Under the pieces are notes generated by a model. That model did no database searches. It was not told the DNA's origin and worked only from the letters and a program-made list of their open reading frames with translations. Both the position numbers and the translations under genes were made by a program. DNA of 64,000 nt from Erythrobacter sp. UBA1916 (GTDB lineage: Bacteria; Pseudomonadota; Alphaproteobacteria; Sphingomonadales; Sphingomonadaceae), in NCBI GenBank assembly GCA_002337385.1, contig DDFY01000013.1, positions 1 through 64,000 on the forward strand. Direction: 5' to 3'. Position 1 is the stretch's first letter, and each line of letters starts with the position of its first letter. This document shows positions 25,516-35,160 of the stretch, one piece after another.

Positions 25516-25707
25516 GCGCGCATTGGATCGCCGTTGCATCGGCCGAGCATGTCACGCTCGGCCGGGAGCAAGGCTTCATGCAGGTCTGTCACGGGAAAGC
25601 GGACCGATCCGTGGGGGTGCAAGTTCCGGTTCGGCCTGTTCGAAATCGGCGAGGTGGACGCGGACCTTATCGCCCGCGAGATGCTTGGGCGAGTGGCAGC
25701 CAGCTAG
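25512..25707 (+). pseudogene. EVE-domain protein, internally deleted and frameshifted
   Basis: ATG 25512 gives MSAHWIAVASAEHVTLGREQ and GFMQVCHGKA, the start of an EVE (PUA-like modified-base reader) protein. Near 25605 the frame shifts, and the other frame gives WGCKFRFGLFEIGEVDADLI to a TAG at 25707, the end of the same family. Roughly 70-80 central codons are missing compared with the usual length of about 145. The start overlaps the VOC stop, so this was the last gene of that operon. Confidence 0.72.
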
Positions 25708-25728
25708 CCTTGCCGCTCGCCCCGAAGA

Positions 25729-26844
25729 TCAGCCCAGCACTTCGCCCACCGGCAGCAGATCATAGCCCAGTTCTTCTGCGACCGCCGGATAGGTCACGCG
25801 GCCTGCGTGAACATTGAGCCCCTGCGCCAGATGCGGATCGCTGCGCAGCGCCTCTTTCCAGCCCCGATCGGCAATCCGCAGCGCGTGCGGCAGCGTCACG
25901 TTGTTGAGCGCATAGGTCGAGGTGCGGCTCACCGCGCCGGGCATATTGGCGACGCAATAGTGGACCACGCCGTCCACCACATAGGTTGGGTCGTCATGCG
26001 TCGTCGCGTGACTGGTCTCGAAGCAGCCCCCCTGATCGATCGCCACGTCGACCAACACCGCGCCCGGCTTCATCGTCTTGAGCATCGCGCGCGTTACCAG
26101 CCGGGGCGCGGCGGCTCCGGGCACCAGCACTGCGCCGATCACGAGGTCCGCCTCACGCACCGCGTCTTCGAGGTTCGCCTTGTTCGAGAAACGGGTGGAG
26201 GCGCGCGCCTCGAAGTGGGTGCCGACGCGTTCGAGGACTTCGGGATCGCGGTCCATGATCACCACGTCCGCGCCAAGCCCTGCGGCCATCTGCGCCGCGT
26301 TGAAGCCGACCACGCCGCCGCCGATCACCACGACCTTGCCCGGCATAACTCCCGGCACGCCGCCAAGCAGAACGCCGCGTCCGCCGTGCGCCTTCTCCAG
26401 CGCAGTCGCGCCGGCCTGAATGCTCATACGCCCGGCCACCTGGCTCATCGGCTTGAGGAGCGGAAGCGTGCGATTGGGGCCGGTGACGGTCTCGTAAGCG
26501 ATGCAGGTCGCGCCGGACTTCACAAGGTCGGCAGTCTGTTCAGGATCGGGGGCAAGGTGCAGGTAGGTGTACAGCAGCTGGCCTTCGCGCAGTTGGGCGC
26601 GTTCTTCGGGCTGGGGCTCCTTCACCTTCACCACCATCTCGCATTCGGCGAAGATCGGCTCGGGCCCGGCGACGATCTTCGCGCCTGCGGCTTCGTATTC
26701 CTCATTATGCGCGCCGATGCCTTCGCCCGCACCGCTTTCGATCCACACCTCGTGGCCATGGGCGACCAGCTCCGTGGCGCTCTCGGGCGTCAGGCCGACG
26801 CGGTATTCACGGTTCTTGATTTCGCGGGGGCAACCGATGCGCAT
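25729..26844 (-). CDS. ald: Alanine dehydrogenase
   Basis: 371 residues from ATG 26844, with AAGGAG seven bases upstream; a longer frame exists but lacks a ribosome site. It starts MRIGCPREIKNREYRVGLTP and has the Rossmann motif VIGGGVVGFNAAQMAAGLGA near 170 and the active-site block SIQAGATALEKAHGG. It oxidises L-alanine to pyruvate and ammonia with NAD+, or runs in reverse to assimilate ammonia. It is divergent from the flavin reductase gene. Confidence 0.96.
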   Translation of the reverse strand: MRIGCPREIKNREYRVGLTPESATELVAHGHEVWIESGAGEGIGAHNEEYEAAGAKIVAGPEPIFAECEMVVKVKEPQPEERAQLREGQLLYTYLHLAPDPEQTADLVKSGATCIAYETVTGPNRTLPLLKPMSQVAGRMSIQAGATALEKAHGGRGVLLGGVPGVMPGKVVVIGGGVVGFNAAQMAAGLGADVVIMDRDPEVLERVGTHFEARASTRFSNKANLEDAVREADLVIGAVLVPGAAAPRLVTRAMLKTMKPGAVLVDVAIDQGGCFETSHATTHDDPTYVVDGVVHYCVANMPGAVSRTSTYALNNVTLPHALRIADRGWKEALRSDPHLAQGLNVHAGRVTYPAVAEELGYDLLPVGEVLG

Positions 26845-26941
26845 GTCTGGACTCCTTGACTGGCGATTGTGGTTACAAGTGAAACTTAATCGAGGCAATC
26901 GGCACATTGCACTGATGCGAGCCTGTACCCATTTGCTGCAA

Positions 26942-27583
26942 ATGCAATTCACGATGGACACGCTCGATCCCGCCACCCGCTACAAGCTGCTGGTCAACAC
27001 AATCACCCCGCGTCCGATTGCGTGGGTGTTGACGCAGGACAGTGACGGAATCCGCAATGCTGCGCCCTTTTCGTTTTTCAACGCGATGGGCGGCACCCCG
27101 CCGTTGCTGGCGATCGGCTTCGCGCCTGATCAGCAGCGCGACGGCGTTGGGGACAAGGACAGCCTCACAAATATCCGCGCCATGGGCGAGTTCACCGTGG
27201 CGCTGGTGGGCGAGGCGCAGGCCGAGGCGATGAACATCTGCGCTACCGATGCTCCGCCCGAAGTGAGCGAATTTGACGTGGCGGGTCTTGAGGCGATCCC
27301 CGCCACGCGCGTTGCCGCACCGCTGCTGAAGGGCGCGCCGGTGCAGTTCGAATGCCGCCTGTGGCAGTTCATCGAGACCGCCCCCCACTCCGGGATCGTG
27401 CTTGGCGAGGTGCTCGTGACCCATATCGAGGATCGCTTCGTCGGCGAGGAGAAGGGCCGTCTCAGGATCGACAACCCGGCCATGCAACTGGTGGGGCGGA
27501 CCTATGGCGGCGGCGAATATGTCCGCAATGCCGCGCCGCTGAAGTTAGACCGGGTGCCCTGGGACAAGCTCAGCGGCAGCTAG
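26942..27583 (+). CDS. Flavin reductase-like domain protein (FMN-binding split barrel)
   Basis: 213 residues with TITPRPIAWVLTQDSDGIRN and NAAPFSFFNAMGGTPPLLAI, the FMN-binding strands of the flavin-reductase-like family, and RTYGGGEYVRN near the end. It probably reduces or binds FMN; the partner oxygenase is not evident. ATG 26942 or 26954 may be the start. The stop shares CTAG with the stop of the convergent HerA-like gene. Confidence 0.9.
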   Translation: MQFTMDTLDPATRYKLLVNTITPRPIAWVLTQDSDGIRNAAPFSFFNAMGGTPPLLAIGFAPDQQRDGVGDKDSLTNIRAMGEFTVALVGEAQAEAMNICATDAPPEVSEFDVAGLEAIPATRVAAPLLKGAPVQFECRLWQFIETAPHSGIVLGEVLVTHIEDRFVGEEKGRLRIDNPAMQLVGRTYGGGEYVRNAAPLKLDRVPWDKLSGS

Positions 27584-29058
27584 TCCGCGAACTCCTCCAG
27601 CCCCGGCACGCTGATCGAGCGTTCGCCGCCGAAGTCTTCGCGCACCGTGATCAGGCCGGTCTTCTCGAGATGTTCGAGCAGGCGGCGAATGCGGCCCGGC
27701 GACGAGCTGCCATAGACCCGCGCGAGTTCCTCCTCGTCGGGTGCGTTGCGGCCCTCGGCGGCGGCGGCGGCAATGGTGAGGAAAGGGGCCAGCACGTCGT
27801 CATCCACGCTCTGCGCCAGTTGCTCGACGGCAGCGCGGCGCGCGGGATCGAGCCGTTCGAGCCCGGCGCTGGCATGGGCGAACAGGCGGCGGAACTGCGC
27901 CATGTCGATATGGGCGCTGGGCACGCGGCGCTCGCGGCAGCGGATCGCGAAGCTGCGGAACAGGCTGGACAGCGACTGAAACGTCGCCCCCTCCTCGCGC
28001 GCCATCTCGGCCAGAATCTGCTCGACCGAGCCATCGGGTGGGGGCGGCGCTGGGGCAGGGCGTTCGGCAGTAGGTTCTTCGCTGTCATCGAGCGCAATTG
28101 CGGGAGCATCGTCCTGCACATGGGCGATGGTGTCGGCGAGGTCTTCCATCGCCGGCTTGGGCGGCGGAGCCGGGCGCTGCGGCTGGGGGGCGGCGGCTTC
28201 CTCTGCGAGCGAATCGTGTAGCAGCGCTTCCATCCCCTCGGTTGAGAGGCCGGGCAGGGGGACCAGCCCTGAGGCCGCATTCTTGCCGCCGGTCTTCACC
28301 GTGCCGATCTTCACCGCCACCGGCCTGCGGCTCACCGCCGGGCCGAGACCGAGGAAATGGCCGCATTGCAGGTCGCGAATGCGCTCGGCCTGCTTGCGGT
28401 CCATGCCGAGCAGGTCGGCGGCACGCTGCATGTCGATATCGAGGAAGGTGCGGCCCATCAGGAAGTTGGAGGCCTCGGCGGCGACGTTCTTGGCCAGCTT
28501 GGCGAGCCGCTGGGTGGCGACGATCCCGGCAAGGCCGCGTTTGCGCCCGCGGCACATTAGGTTGGTCATCGCCGTCAGCGTCATCCGGCGGGTGTCTTCG
28601 GCCATTTCGCCAGCCGCGGCAGGCGCGAACATTTGCGCCTCGTCGACCACCACCAAGGCAGGAAACCAGTGCTCGCGCGGGGCATCGAACAGCGCGGTGA
28701 GAAACAGCGCGGCGCAGCGGATCTGTTGTTCGACCTCGAGATCGTCGAGGCTGAGCACGACCGAGGCGCGATGCTGGCGGATGCGTCCGGCCAGCGCCTC
28801 GATCTCGCGGCTGGTGTAGCTGCCGCCCTCGATCACGATATGGCCGAACTCTTCCGCGAGGCTGACGAAGTCGCCCTCGGGGTCGATCACCACCTGTTGC
28901 ACCATTTGTGCGCTCTGTTCGAGCAGGCGGCGCAGCAGGTGCGACTTGCCGCTGCCCGAATTGCCCTGCACCAGCAGGCGCGTGGCGAGCAATTCCTCGA
29001 CATCGACGTGGACGGCCCCGCCGCCCGAATCCCTACCTATTTCAATCTGCGCCTGCAC
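27580..29058 (-). CDS. HerA/VirB4-like P-loop ATPase
   Basis: 492 residues. Walker A is LVQGNSGSGKSHLLRRLLEQ (near residue 32), followed by IDPEGDF, Walker B ALVVVDEAQMFAP near 162, and the sensor block GIVATQRLAKLAKNV. This arrangement belongs to the DUF87/HerA family of hexameric DNA pumps. The Pro/Ala/Glu-rich segment around 290-345 is a flexible linker to a C-terminal helical region. No NurA nuclease gene is adjacent, so the usual repair pairing is not supported here. Confidence 0.88.
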   Translation of the reverse strand: MQAQIEIGRDSGGGAVHVDVEELLATRLLVQGNSGSGKSHLLRRLLEQSAQMVQQVVIDPEGDFVSLAEEFGHIVIEGGSYTSREIEALAGRIRQHRASVVLSLDDLEVEQQIRCAALFLTALFDAPREHWFPALVVVDEAQMFAPAAAGEMAEDTRRMTLTAMTNLMCRGRKRGLAGIVATQRLAKLAKNVAAEASNFLMGRTFLDIDMQRAADLLGMDRKQAERIRDLQCGHFLGLGPAVSRRPVAVKIGTVKTGGKNAASGLVPLPGLSTEGMEALLHDSLAEEAAAPQPQRPAPPPKPAMEDLADTIAHVQDDAPAIALDDSEEPTAERPAPAPPPPDGSVEQILAEMAREEGATFQSLSSLFRSFAIRCRERRVPSAHIDMAQFRRLFAHASAGLERLDPARRAAVEQLAQSVDDDVLAPFLTIAAAAAEGRNAPDEEELARVYGSSSPGRIRRLLEHLEKTGLITVREDFGGERSISVPGLEEFAD

Positions 29059-29126
29059 CGGGGCAGACTAGGCTATGGGGCTGCGGGCGGAAAGGCCGCC
29101 TGTGTCATTTATCCAGTGCTTACGCC

Positions 29127-30431
29127 CTAACGCCCAAGCGAAAGCTTGGCGAACAGGGTGTAGCCCATCGGGTTCTCGCCATAGGCCGCATCAAGCGCCG
29201 AGGGTTTGAGGAAGGCCGCCGCACTCCCGCCCAGCGCAAGGCTGAACGCGTCACCCAGTGGCAGCGTATAGGCATAGCCCGCCTGCAGCTTTGTGATGCG
29301 GAAGGCCTGATCGTGCAGCGGATCGTCATGATCGTGGAAGAGTTCGTCGTTCAGCACGTTCTCTACCCGGCCGAACAGGCTGTGGCGCTCGGTTATGTCC
29401 CAGTTCACCTCGCCCAGCCAGGCGGTCAGCGTGTCGCCCGGAACGCGGTTCTTGGCCGAGAAGGCGGCCAGCGCCGACAGACCCTTGCCCGAGTTGTATT
29501 GCACGCTGGCGGTGGTGCGCGCCTCGTCCTCGCCGGGGTGGAGCGCTTCGGGCTGCTCGATCCGCCCGAAGCTTGCCTGCATCAGCCAGTTGTCGGACGG
29601 GGCGAGGCTGGCGCGAACCGACCAGCTGTTCAGCTTGGGCGTTTCGATGCCCCAGCGCTCCTCGTCGGGTTCGGCGCCGCGGAAGGCGCTCGCCTCCAGC
29701 TGCCACCCGCGCCCGGCAAGCCCGGCGGTGACCACGCCATAGGTGATGTGGGTGGAATCGAACCAGTGATGGGTGATCGGCGCCTCAGGATTGAGGCGGG
29801 CCGAGGCGCGGTGCATGAAGGCCGAGGGGCCGAGCGCGGGCTCGCCCACGGGGCCGCCGTAGACGAAGCCGGTGAGATTGTCGGCCAGATCGAGGTCGAC
29901 GCGCGCGGCCAGCTCCATGAACAGATCGTGCGGGTGCTGACGGTCGACCAGCGGCTCGCCATCAGCGGTTTCGCCGGTGGCGAAGAGGTTGGGATAGCCG
30001 CGCGCCGACATCAGCGGCTCGGCGCTGAGCATGGTGCGCAGCTGCACGCGGCCACCGTCGAAGGGGCGCTCGGCCATGAGCATCGCCATGGATTGCACAT
30101 AGGTTAGATCGTCGCCGCGCGGCCCGGTCTGTTCGGAATGGACGAGCCAGCCATAGCCGTGCGCCATGGCGCGCCATTCACCGCCGAGGTCGATATGGAT
30201 GCCGGGCATCATGCCTTCGGCCGCCGGCAGCAGCGCGGTGCCCGATCCTTCGGCGGCGCCGCTGGGATTGGGAGCCATCATGGCGGAGTGCCCCATGGCG
30301 CTATGGTCCATAGTGCCATGGTCCATCGAAGCGTGATCCATGGAGGAGTGGTCCATGGTCGTGTGATCCTGCGCCAGCACGGGCAGGGGAACCAGCGCCG
30401 CAGCGGCGCCGGCAAGCAATGCAAATTTCAT
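29127..30431 (-). CDS. Met/His-rich outer-membrane beta-barrel-like protein
   Basis: 434 residues. A signal peptide (cut near VLAQ-DHTT) is followed by five tandem MDHxx/MGHxx units at residues 25-50, a Met/His array that should bind copper or silver. The rest has alternating aromatic beta-strands and ends in YTLFAKLSLGR, as in outer-membrane proteins. No intact family was recognised. The upstream gene on the same strand encodes a small exported Cys/His protein, supporting a metal-handling pair. Confidence 0.75.
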   Translation of the reverse strand: MKFALLAGAAAALVPLPVLAQDHTTMDHSSMDHASMDHGTMDHSAMGHSAMMAPNPSGAAEGSGTALLPAAEGMMPGIHIDLGGEWRAMAHGYGWLVHSEQTGPRGDDLTYVQSMAMLMAERPFDGGRVQLRTMLSAEPLMSARGYPNLFATGETADGEPLVDRQHPHDLFMELAARVDLDLADNLTGFVYGGPVGEPALGPSAFMHRASARLNPEAPITHHWFDSTHITYGVVTAGLAGRGWQLEASAFRGAEPDEERWGIETPKLNSWSVRASLAPSDNWLMQASFGRIEQPEALHPGEDEARTTASVQYNSGKGLSALAAFSAKNRVPGDTLTAWLGEVNWDITERHSLFGRVENVLNDELFHDHDDPLHDQAFRITKLQAGYAYTLPLGDAFSLALGGSAAAFLKPSALDAAYGENPMGYTLFAKLSLGR

Positions 30432-30473
30432 CGGTAATATCCTGACTGGTCGAAACGAGGGCGTCGTTTGCGG

Positions 30474-30782
30474 TCAGGCGGCTCGTGGAGGGGGCGGGAT
30501 CGGTGCGCTTGCCAGCGAGACGAGCGGGCGGGCAAGCGGGCGATCCTGGGGCAGGCGGTAGGTCGCCGCAGGGCGGTCCGGCAGCGCTGCCGCGAAGGGC
30601 AGGGCGCAGCCGGGGCAGCTATGCGCGAGCTGGCGCTGGTCGCCCTCGGCAGGCTGGTGGTGGTCGGGCGCGGGCATGGCATGGCAATCGGCCATGGCAG
30701 GGGCACCTGCAGCCTGCGCCGGGCGCGGCTGGCCCATCGCCAGCGCGGACAGCAGCACAGCAAGGATCACTATAAGGCGCAT
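30474..30782 (-). CDS. Small exported Cys/His-containing protein
   Basis: 102 residues with a clear signal peptide (MRLIVILAVLLSALAMGQPR, cut near AQAA-GA). The mature part holds MADCHAMPAPDHH and HSCPGCALPF, possible metal ligands, and a Pro-rich end. It resembles the short proteins found next to copper-resistance genes but matches no family I can name. It is 42 bp upstream of the Met/His-rich protein gene on the same strand. Confidence 0.65.
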   Translation of the reverse strand: MRLIVILAVLLSALAMGQPRPAQAAGAPAMADCHAMPAPDHHQPAEGDQRQLAHSCPGCALPFAAALPDRPAATYRLPQDRPLARPLVSLASAPIPPPPRAA

Positions 30783-30801
30783 GACGCGCCCCATAGCGCG
30801 T

Positions 30802-32037
30802 TCAGTCGGCCGCGAACAGTGAGAGATCGATGCTCTCTCCCACTGCGCGCAGGCTTGCATCGTTGCCGTGGAGGTGATCGCCCATGTGATAGCCCTCGCG
30901 CATCTGCTGCGGGTTGGCGGGGTCGGCAAAGGCTTCGTCGAAGCGGACCACCGCGTCGAACGCGCCCGAGGTGATGATCCAGGCGTTGATCGCCTGCCGT
31001 GCCGCCTCGCCTTCCTCGCTCCAGTATCCCGCGCCCTTGTAAGGCCCGATGGGCGAGCCGATCACCTTGATGCCCTTTTCGTGCGCGCGGACGATCAACT
31101 GGCGGAAGCCCTCGATCATCTGGGCAACGTCGATCTGCGGCTGGTCAAGCGTCAGCCCGCCCACGCCGCCCTGCACCGGGCCATAGCGATTGCCGATGTC
31201 GTTCACCCCCTCGAACACGATCATGTGGGTTACATTGGGCAGCGTCAGCACGTCCTCGTCGAACCGGGCGAGCGCGGCCTCACCCATGCCGGGGCTGAGC
31301 ACGCGGTTGCCCGAGATCGCTGCATTGGCGACCGCATATTCCATCCCCGCCGCGTCGAGCCGTTCGGCCAGCACATCGGGCCACCGCCGGTCCGCGCCCG
31401 CAGTCGAGCCGACCCCGTCGGTGATCGAATCGCCAAAGGCCACGATCGTGCCCAGCGCATCGGGAGAGAGCACCTCGACCGTTTGCAGGAAGGCGCGATA
31501 CTGCGCGGTGGAAGCGGGCGCGAAGTCCTCGTCCACATGGTTGCCCGGAGCGGACACGTCGAGATCGTCGAGCCCGGTCAGGTGGCAGGTGCAGGGGCCG
31601 GTCGCCTCGGGCAGGTAGATCACCACCTTGGCCTTCTGGAAGTCCTCGCTGGCCAGTTCCACGAGGTCGCTGACGAAAGGTGCGCCGCGCGGGATCACCG
31701 CTTCTGCGGCGCCGCCGAAAGTGAGCGGGCGGCTGGTCCCGGGCACCTCTGCGCCGGTGTCGTCGAGCAGCACGATCCGCGCCTGCCCGATGTGCAAGGG
31801 GGCCTCGCCATAGCGGTTGGTGAAGCGCACCCGCAGCGCCGAGCCGCCTTCGGACAGGCGAATGGTCTGCGCGAGTGTGACATTGTCGAAGCTGGCGGCA
31901 GCGAACATGCCCTCGGTCGCGACGGGCGCGTGGGGGCTGGCAGTCCAGCTGCCGACCCAGCGGCCATCTTGCGCCTGTGCTGCACCCGCCCAGAGCGTCG
32001 CGGCCAGCGCCGCCGTTGCCATCCCATGTCGGATCAT
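30802..32037 (-). CDS. Secreted SGNH/GDSL-family hydrolase
   Basis: 411 residues from ATG 32037, with GGGAGAGG upstream. A signal peptide (AALAATLWAGAAQAQ) precedes an N-terminal beta domain (WVGSWTASPHAP). The SGNH blocks are VAFGDSITDGVGST (Ser near 205), the Gly in ISGNRVL, the Asn in FEGVNDIGN, and a His in YHMGDHLHGN. It is a periplasmic or secreted esterase, probably acting on carbohydrate or lipid esters. It is transcribed toward the small exported protein gene, 19 bp away. Confidence 0.93.
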   Translation of the reverse strand: MIRHGMATAALAATLWAGAAQAQDGRWVGSWTASPHAPVATEGMFAAASFDNVTLAQTIRLSEGGSALRVRFTNRYGEAPLHIGQARIVLLDDTGAEVPGTSRPLTFGGAAEAVIPRGAPFVSDLVELASEDFQKAKVVIYLPEATGPCTCHLTGLDDLDVSAPGNHVDEDFAPASTAQYRAFLQTVEVLSPDALGTIVAFGDSITDGVGSTAGADRRWPDVLAERLDAAGMEYAVANAAISGNRVLSPGMGEAALARFDEDVLTLPNVTHMIVFEGVNDIGNRYGPVQGGVGGLTLDQPQIDVAQMIEGFRQLIVRAHEKGIKVIGSPIGPYKGAGYWSEEGEAARQAINAWIITSGAFDAVVRFDEAFADPANPQQMREGYHMGDHLHGNDASLRAVGESIDLSLFAAD

Positions 32038-32157
32038 CGTTTCCCTCTCCCTTTTCGGCCAGACTAGCGAGGACGGCGCGAGAGGCAATCGCGGCAATTG
32101 TCGCAAGGCCCGTGGCTTGCTAACGATCGTGACAAACAGGGACCGGGAGAGACCATT

Positions 32158-33735
32158 ATGCGCAAGTCCATCGTCACCGCCAGCTTGCTGGCCGCCGTCA
32201 CGCTACCGCTGGCGGGCGCTCCGGCCCAGCAGAACAGCCCGGTAATGCGCTCCATGAGCGACTATGCCGCCCACTGCGCGGCGCTCGAAGGAAAGGTGGC
32301 GAACGGGGTCGAGATCACTTCGGCCAGCTTCTACCCCGATGGCAGCACCCTGCCTGCAACGCCTCGCTCGCCCGTCATCGTCAAGCCGCCGCACTGCCTC
32401 GTCGAGGGCGTGATCAATCGCCGGATCGGCGCGGGCGGTGTGGAGCATGGCATTGGCTTCGAGCTGGCGCTGCCGGTGGAGTGGAACGGCCGCTATCTGT
32501 TGCAGGGTGGTGGTGGACTGAACGGCGTGGTGCGTCCGGCGATCGGCTACGTTGCGGCGGGCAACGATGACGCGCTCAGCCGTGGGTTCGCGGTGGCCAG
32601 CCACGACAGCGGGCACAAGGGCGAGGGGTTCGACCAGAGCTTCATGGCCGATCAGCGCGCCGCGCTCGATTTCGCCGAGGCTGCCGTGCTGCGCGTGACC
32701 GAAGTGACCCGCGCGCTGACCAACCTCTATTATGGGCAGGCCCCGCATCATTCCTATATGGCGGGCTGTTCGACCGGCGGGCGTGAGGGGATGCTGGCGA
32801 GCCAGCGTTATCCCGAACTGTTCGACGGGATCGTGATTGGCGCGCCCGCGATGCGGCCGGGGCATTCGAATCTCAGCATCGAATATGCGCAGGTGCTGCT
32901 CAACCGCACGCTGGCTCCGGACGAAGAGGGCCCGGCAGGGATCGTGGGAGCGCAGCGGGCCGGCATTCGCCAGGAGGTGTTGCGCCAGTGCGACGCGCTC
33001 GACGGCCAGGCCGACGGCATGGTGATGAACGTTGAGGCCTGCCGCAACTTCGATCCGCAAGGGCTGGTGTGCAAGCCGGGGGAAAGCGGAAGCTGCCTCA
33101 GCCAGGCGCAGGCTGATGCGGTGGCGGCAGGGCTCGCCGGTCCGCGCGATGCCAGCGGGAGGCCAAGCTACGTTGCCTATCCGTGGGATACCGGCATCGC
33201 CTTCGACGGCGCGGGCCTGCCGGGCTTCGTGCCGATGGGGCAGCCCGGTGTGTTCGGCCCGGCCAGCAATGCGCGCGATATCGATATCGACGCGCGGCTG
33301 CACGCGGTGCGCTGGGATGCGGCGGGCCGCCTCACCGACACCGCCTACTGGACCAACCTTTCGACCTACCTCGGGCGCGGATCGAAGCTGATGTTCTTCC
33401 ACGGCGTGTCCGACCCGTGGTTCTCGGCCTTCGACACCTGGGACTATTTCCAGCGCGCCCGCGAAGCCAATGGCTCTGACGCTTGGGACAATGCCGCACG
33501 CTTCTACATGGTGCCGGGAATGTCGCACTGCGGGGGCGGCGACACCTTCGAGCAGTTCGACCTGCTCTCGCCCATGGTCGCATGGGTTGAACAGGGCCAG
33601 GCGCCCGGTGCGGTCGAGGCTTTTCGTGCGGACGGCGGGCCGGAAAGCATGAAGCTGTGCCCGGCCCCGTCCTATGCGCACTACGAAAGCGGTGAGGCCT
33701 TGCGCGCGGGCAGCTACACCTGCCGGATGCCGTGA
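32158..33735 (+). CDS. Tannase / feruloyl esterase family alpha/beta-hydrolase
   Basis: 525 residues from ATG 32158, with GGGAGAG upstream. The signal peptide is MRKSIVTASLLAAVTLPLAG. The nucleophile lies in AGCSTGGREGMLASQRYPE near 205, the Asp in FHGVSDPWFSAFDTWDYF, and the His in VPGMSHCGGGDTFEQ. Paired Cys residues near the Ser and His match the family's conserved disulfide. It hydrolyses ester bonds of phenolic acids or tannin-like compounds outside the cytoplasm. It diverges from the SGNH hydrolase gene. Confidence 0.93.
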   Translation: MRKSIVTASLLAAVTLPLAGAPAQQNSPVMRSMSDYAAHCAALEGKVANGVEITSASFYPDGSTLPATPRSPVIVKPPHCLVEGVINRRIGAGGVEHGIGFELALPVEWNGRYLLQGGGGLNGVVRPAIGYVAAGNDDALSRGFAVASHDSGHKGEGFDQSFMADQRAALDFAEAAVLRVTEVTRALTNLYYGQAPHHSYMAGCSTGGREGMLASQRYPELFDGIVIGAPAMRPGHSNLSIEYAQVLLNRTLAPDEEGPAGIVGAQRAGIRQEVLRQCDALDGQADGMVMNVEACRNFDPQGLVCKPGESGSCLSQAQADAVAAGLAGPRDASGRPSYVAYPWDTGIAFDGAGLPGFVPMGQPGVFGPASNARDIDIDARLHAVRWDAAGRLTDTAYWTNLSTYLGRGSKLMFFHGVSDPWFSAFDTWDYFQRAREANGSDAWDNAARFYMVPGMSHCGGGDTFEQFDLLSPMVAWVEQGQAPGAVEAFRADGGPESMKLCPAPSYAHYESGEALRAGSYTCRMP

Positions 33736-33747
33736 CGGCCTGAGCGC

Positions 33748-34655
<908 letters not shown>

Positions 34656-34659
<4 letters not shown>

Positions 34660-35147
34660 GCGGCAGGATCCTTGGCCGGGGGAGGCACTTCGTCGAGCAG
34701 AAATTTTGCGGAAGGGTCGACAAGGAACAGCTTACCCAGTCCCTTGCGACCGACGAGGATCTGATAGCGCATTTCCTTGCGATTCGTCAGGGTAAACTCG
34801 CGCCTGCGGGCAATCTTTCCCAGCTTCAGCATGGTCACGATCACCGCGCGCTCTTCCACCGCGCCGTTGCTGCTTTTGACAGAGCGGAAGTCGCGAATCT
34901 CCACGTCCCAGTGAACAGCCTTGCGCCGCTCGCCGGGCTGGCGGACATATTTGGTGATCTTCGCGCGGTGCTGCCCCGCCTCGTCGAGATAGGGCTCGAT
35001 GCGGTCGACATGGAGCGAGGATGTGCGCGCGCCGGTATCGATCTTGGCCTTTTCGCCGGTGAGGCCCAGCTCGGGCAGATCGACGTGCTCCAACCAGCCC
35101 ACCTTCGTGGCCGCATTGGCTGGCTTGGCGGGGGCGCGTTTGGGCAT
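34656..35147 (-). CDS. RimK-associated retropepsin-like protein (PF05618, RimB-like)
   Basis: 163 residues. The aspartic-protease-like core is AKIDTGARTSSLHVDRIEP near residues 35-53, with REFTLTNRKEMRYQILVGRK, the signature of the family once named ATP-dependent zinc proteases. It is commonly encoded with RimK and may trim the added glutamates. The overlap with rimK (ATGA) supports that functional link. The first 20 residues are Ala/Lys-rich. Confidence 0.88.
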
Positions 35148-35160
35148 GGCGGCGCGCTCG

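Noticed and set aside
30296..30360. Short repeats resembling a tandem array or CRISPR
   Set aside because: They are the coding repeats of the MDH units in the Met/His-rich protein.
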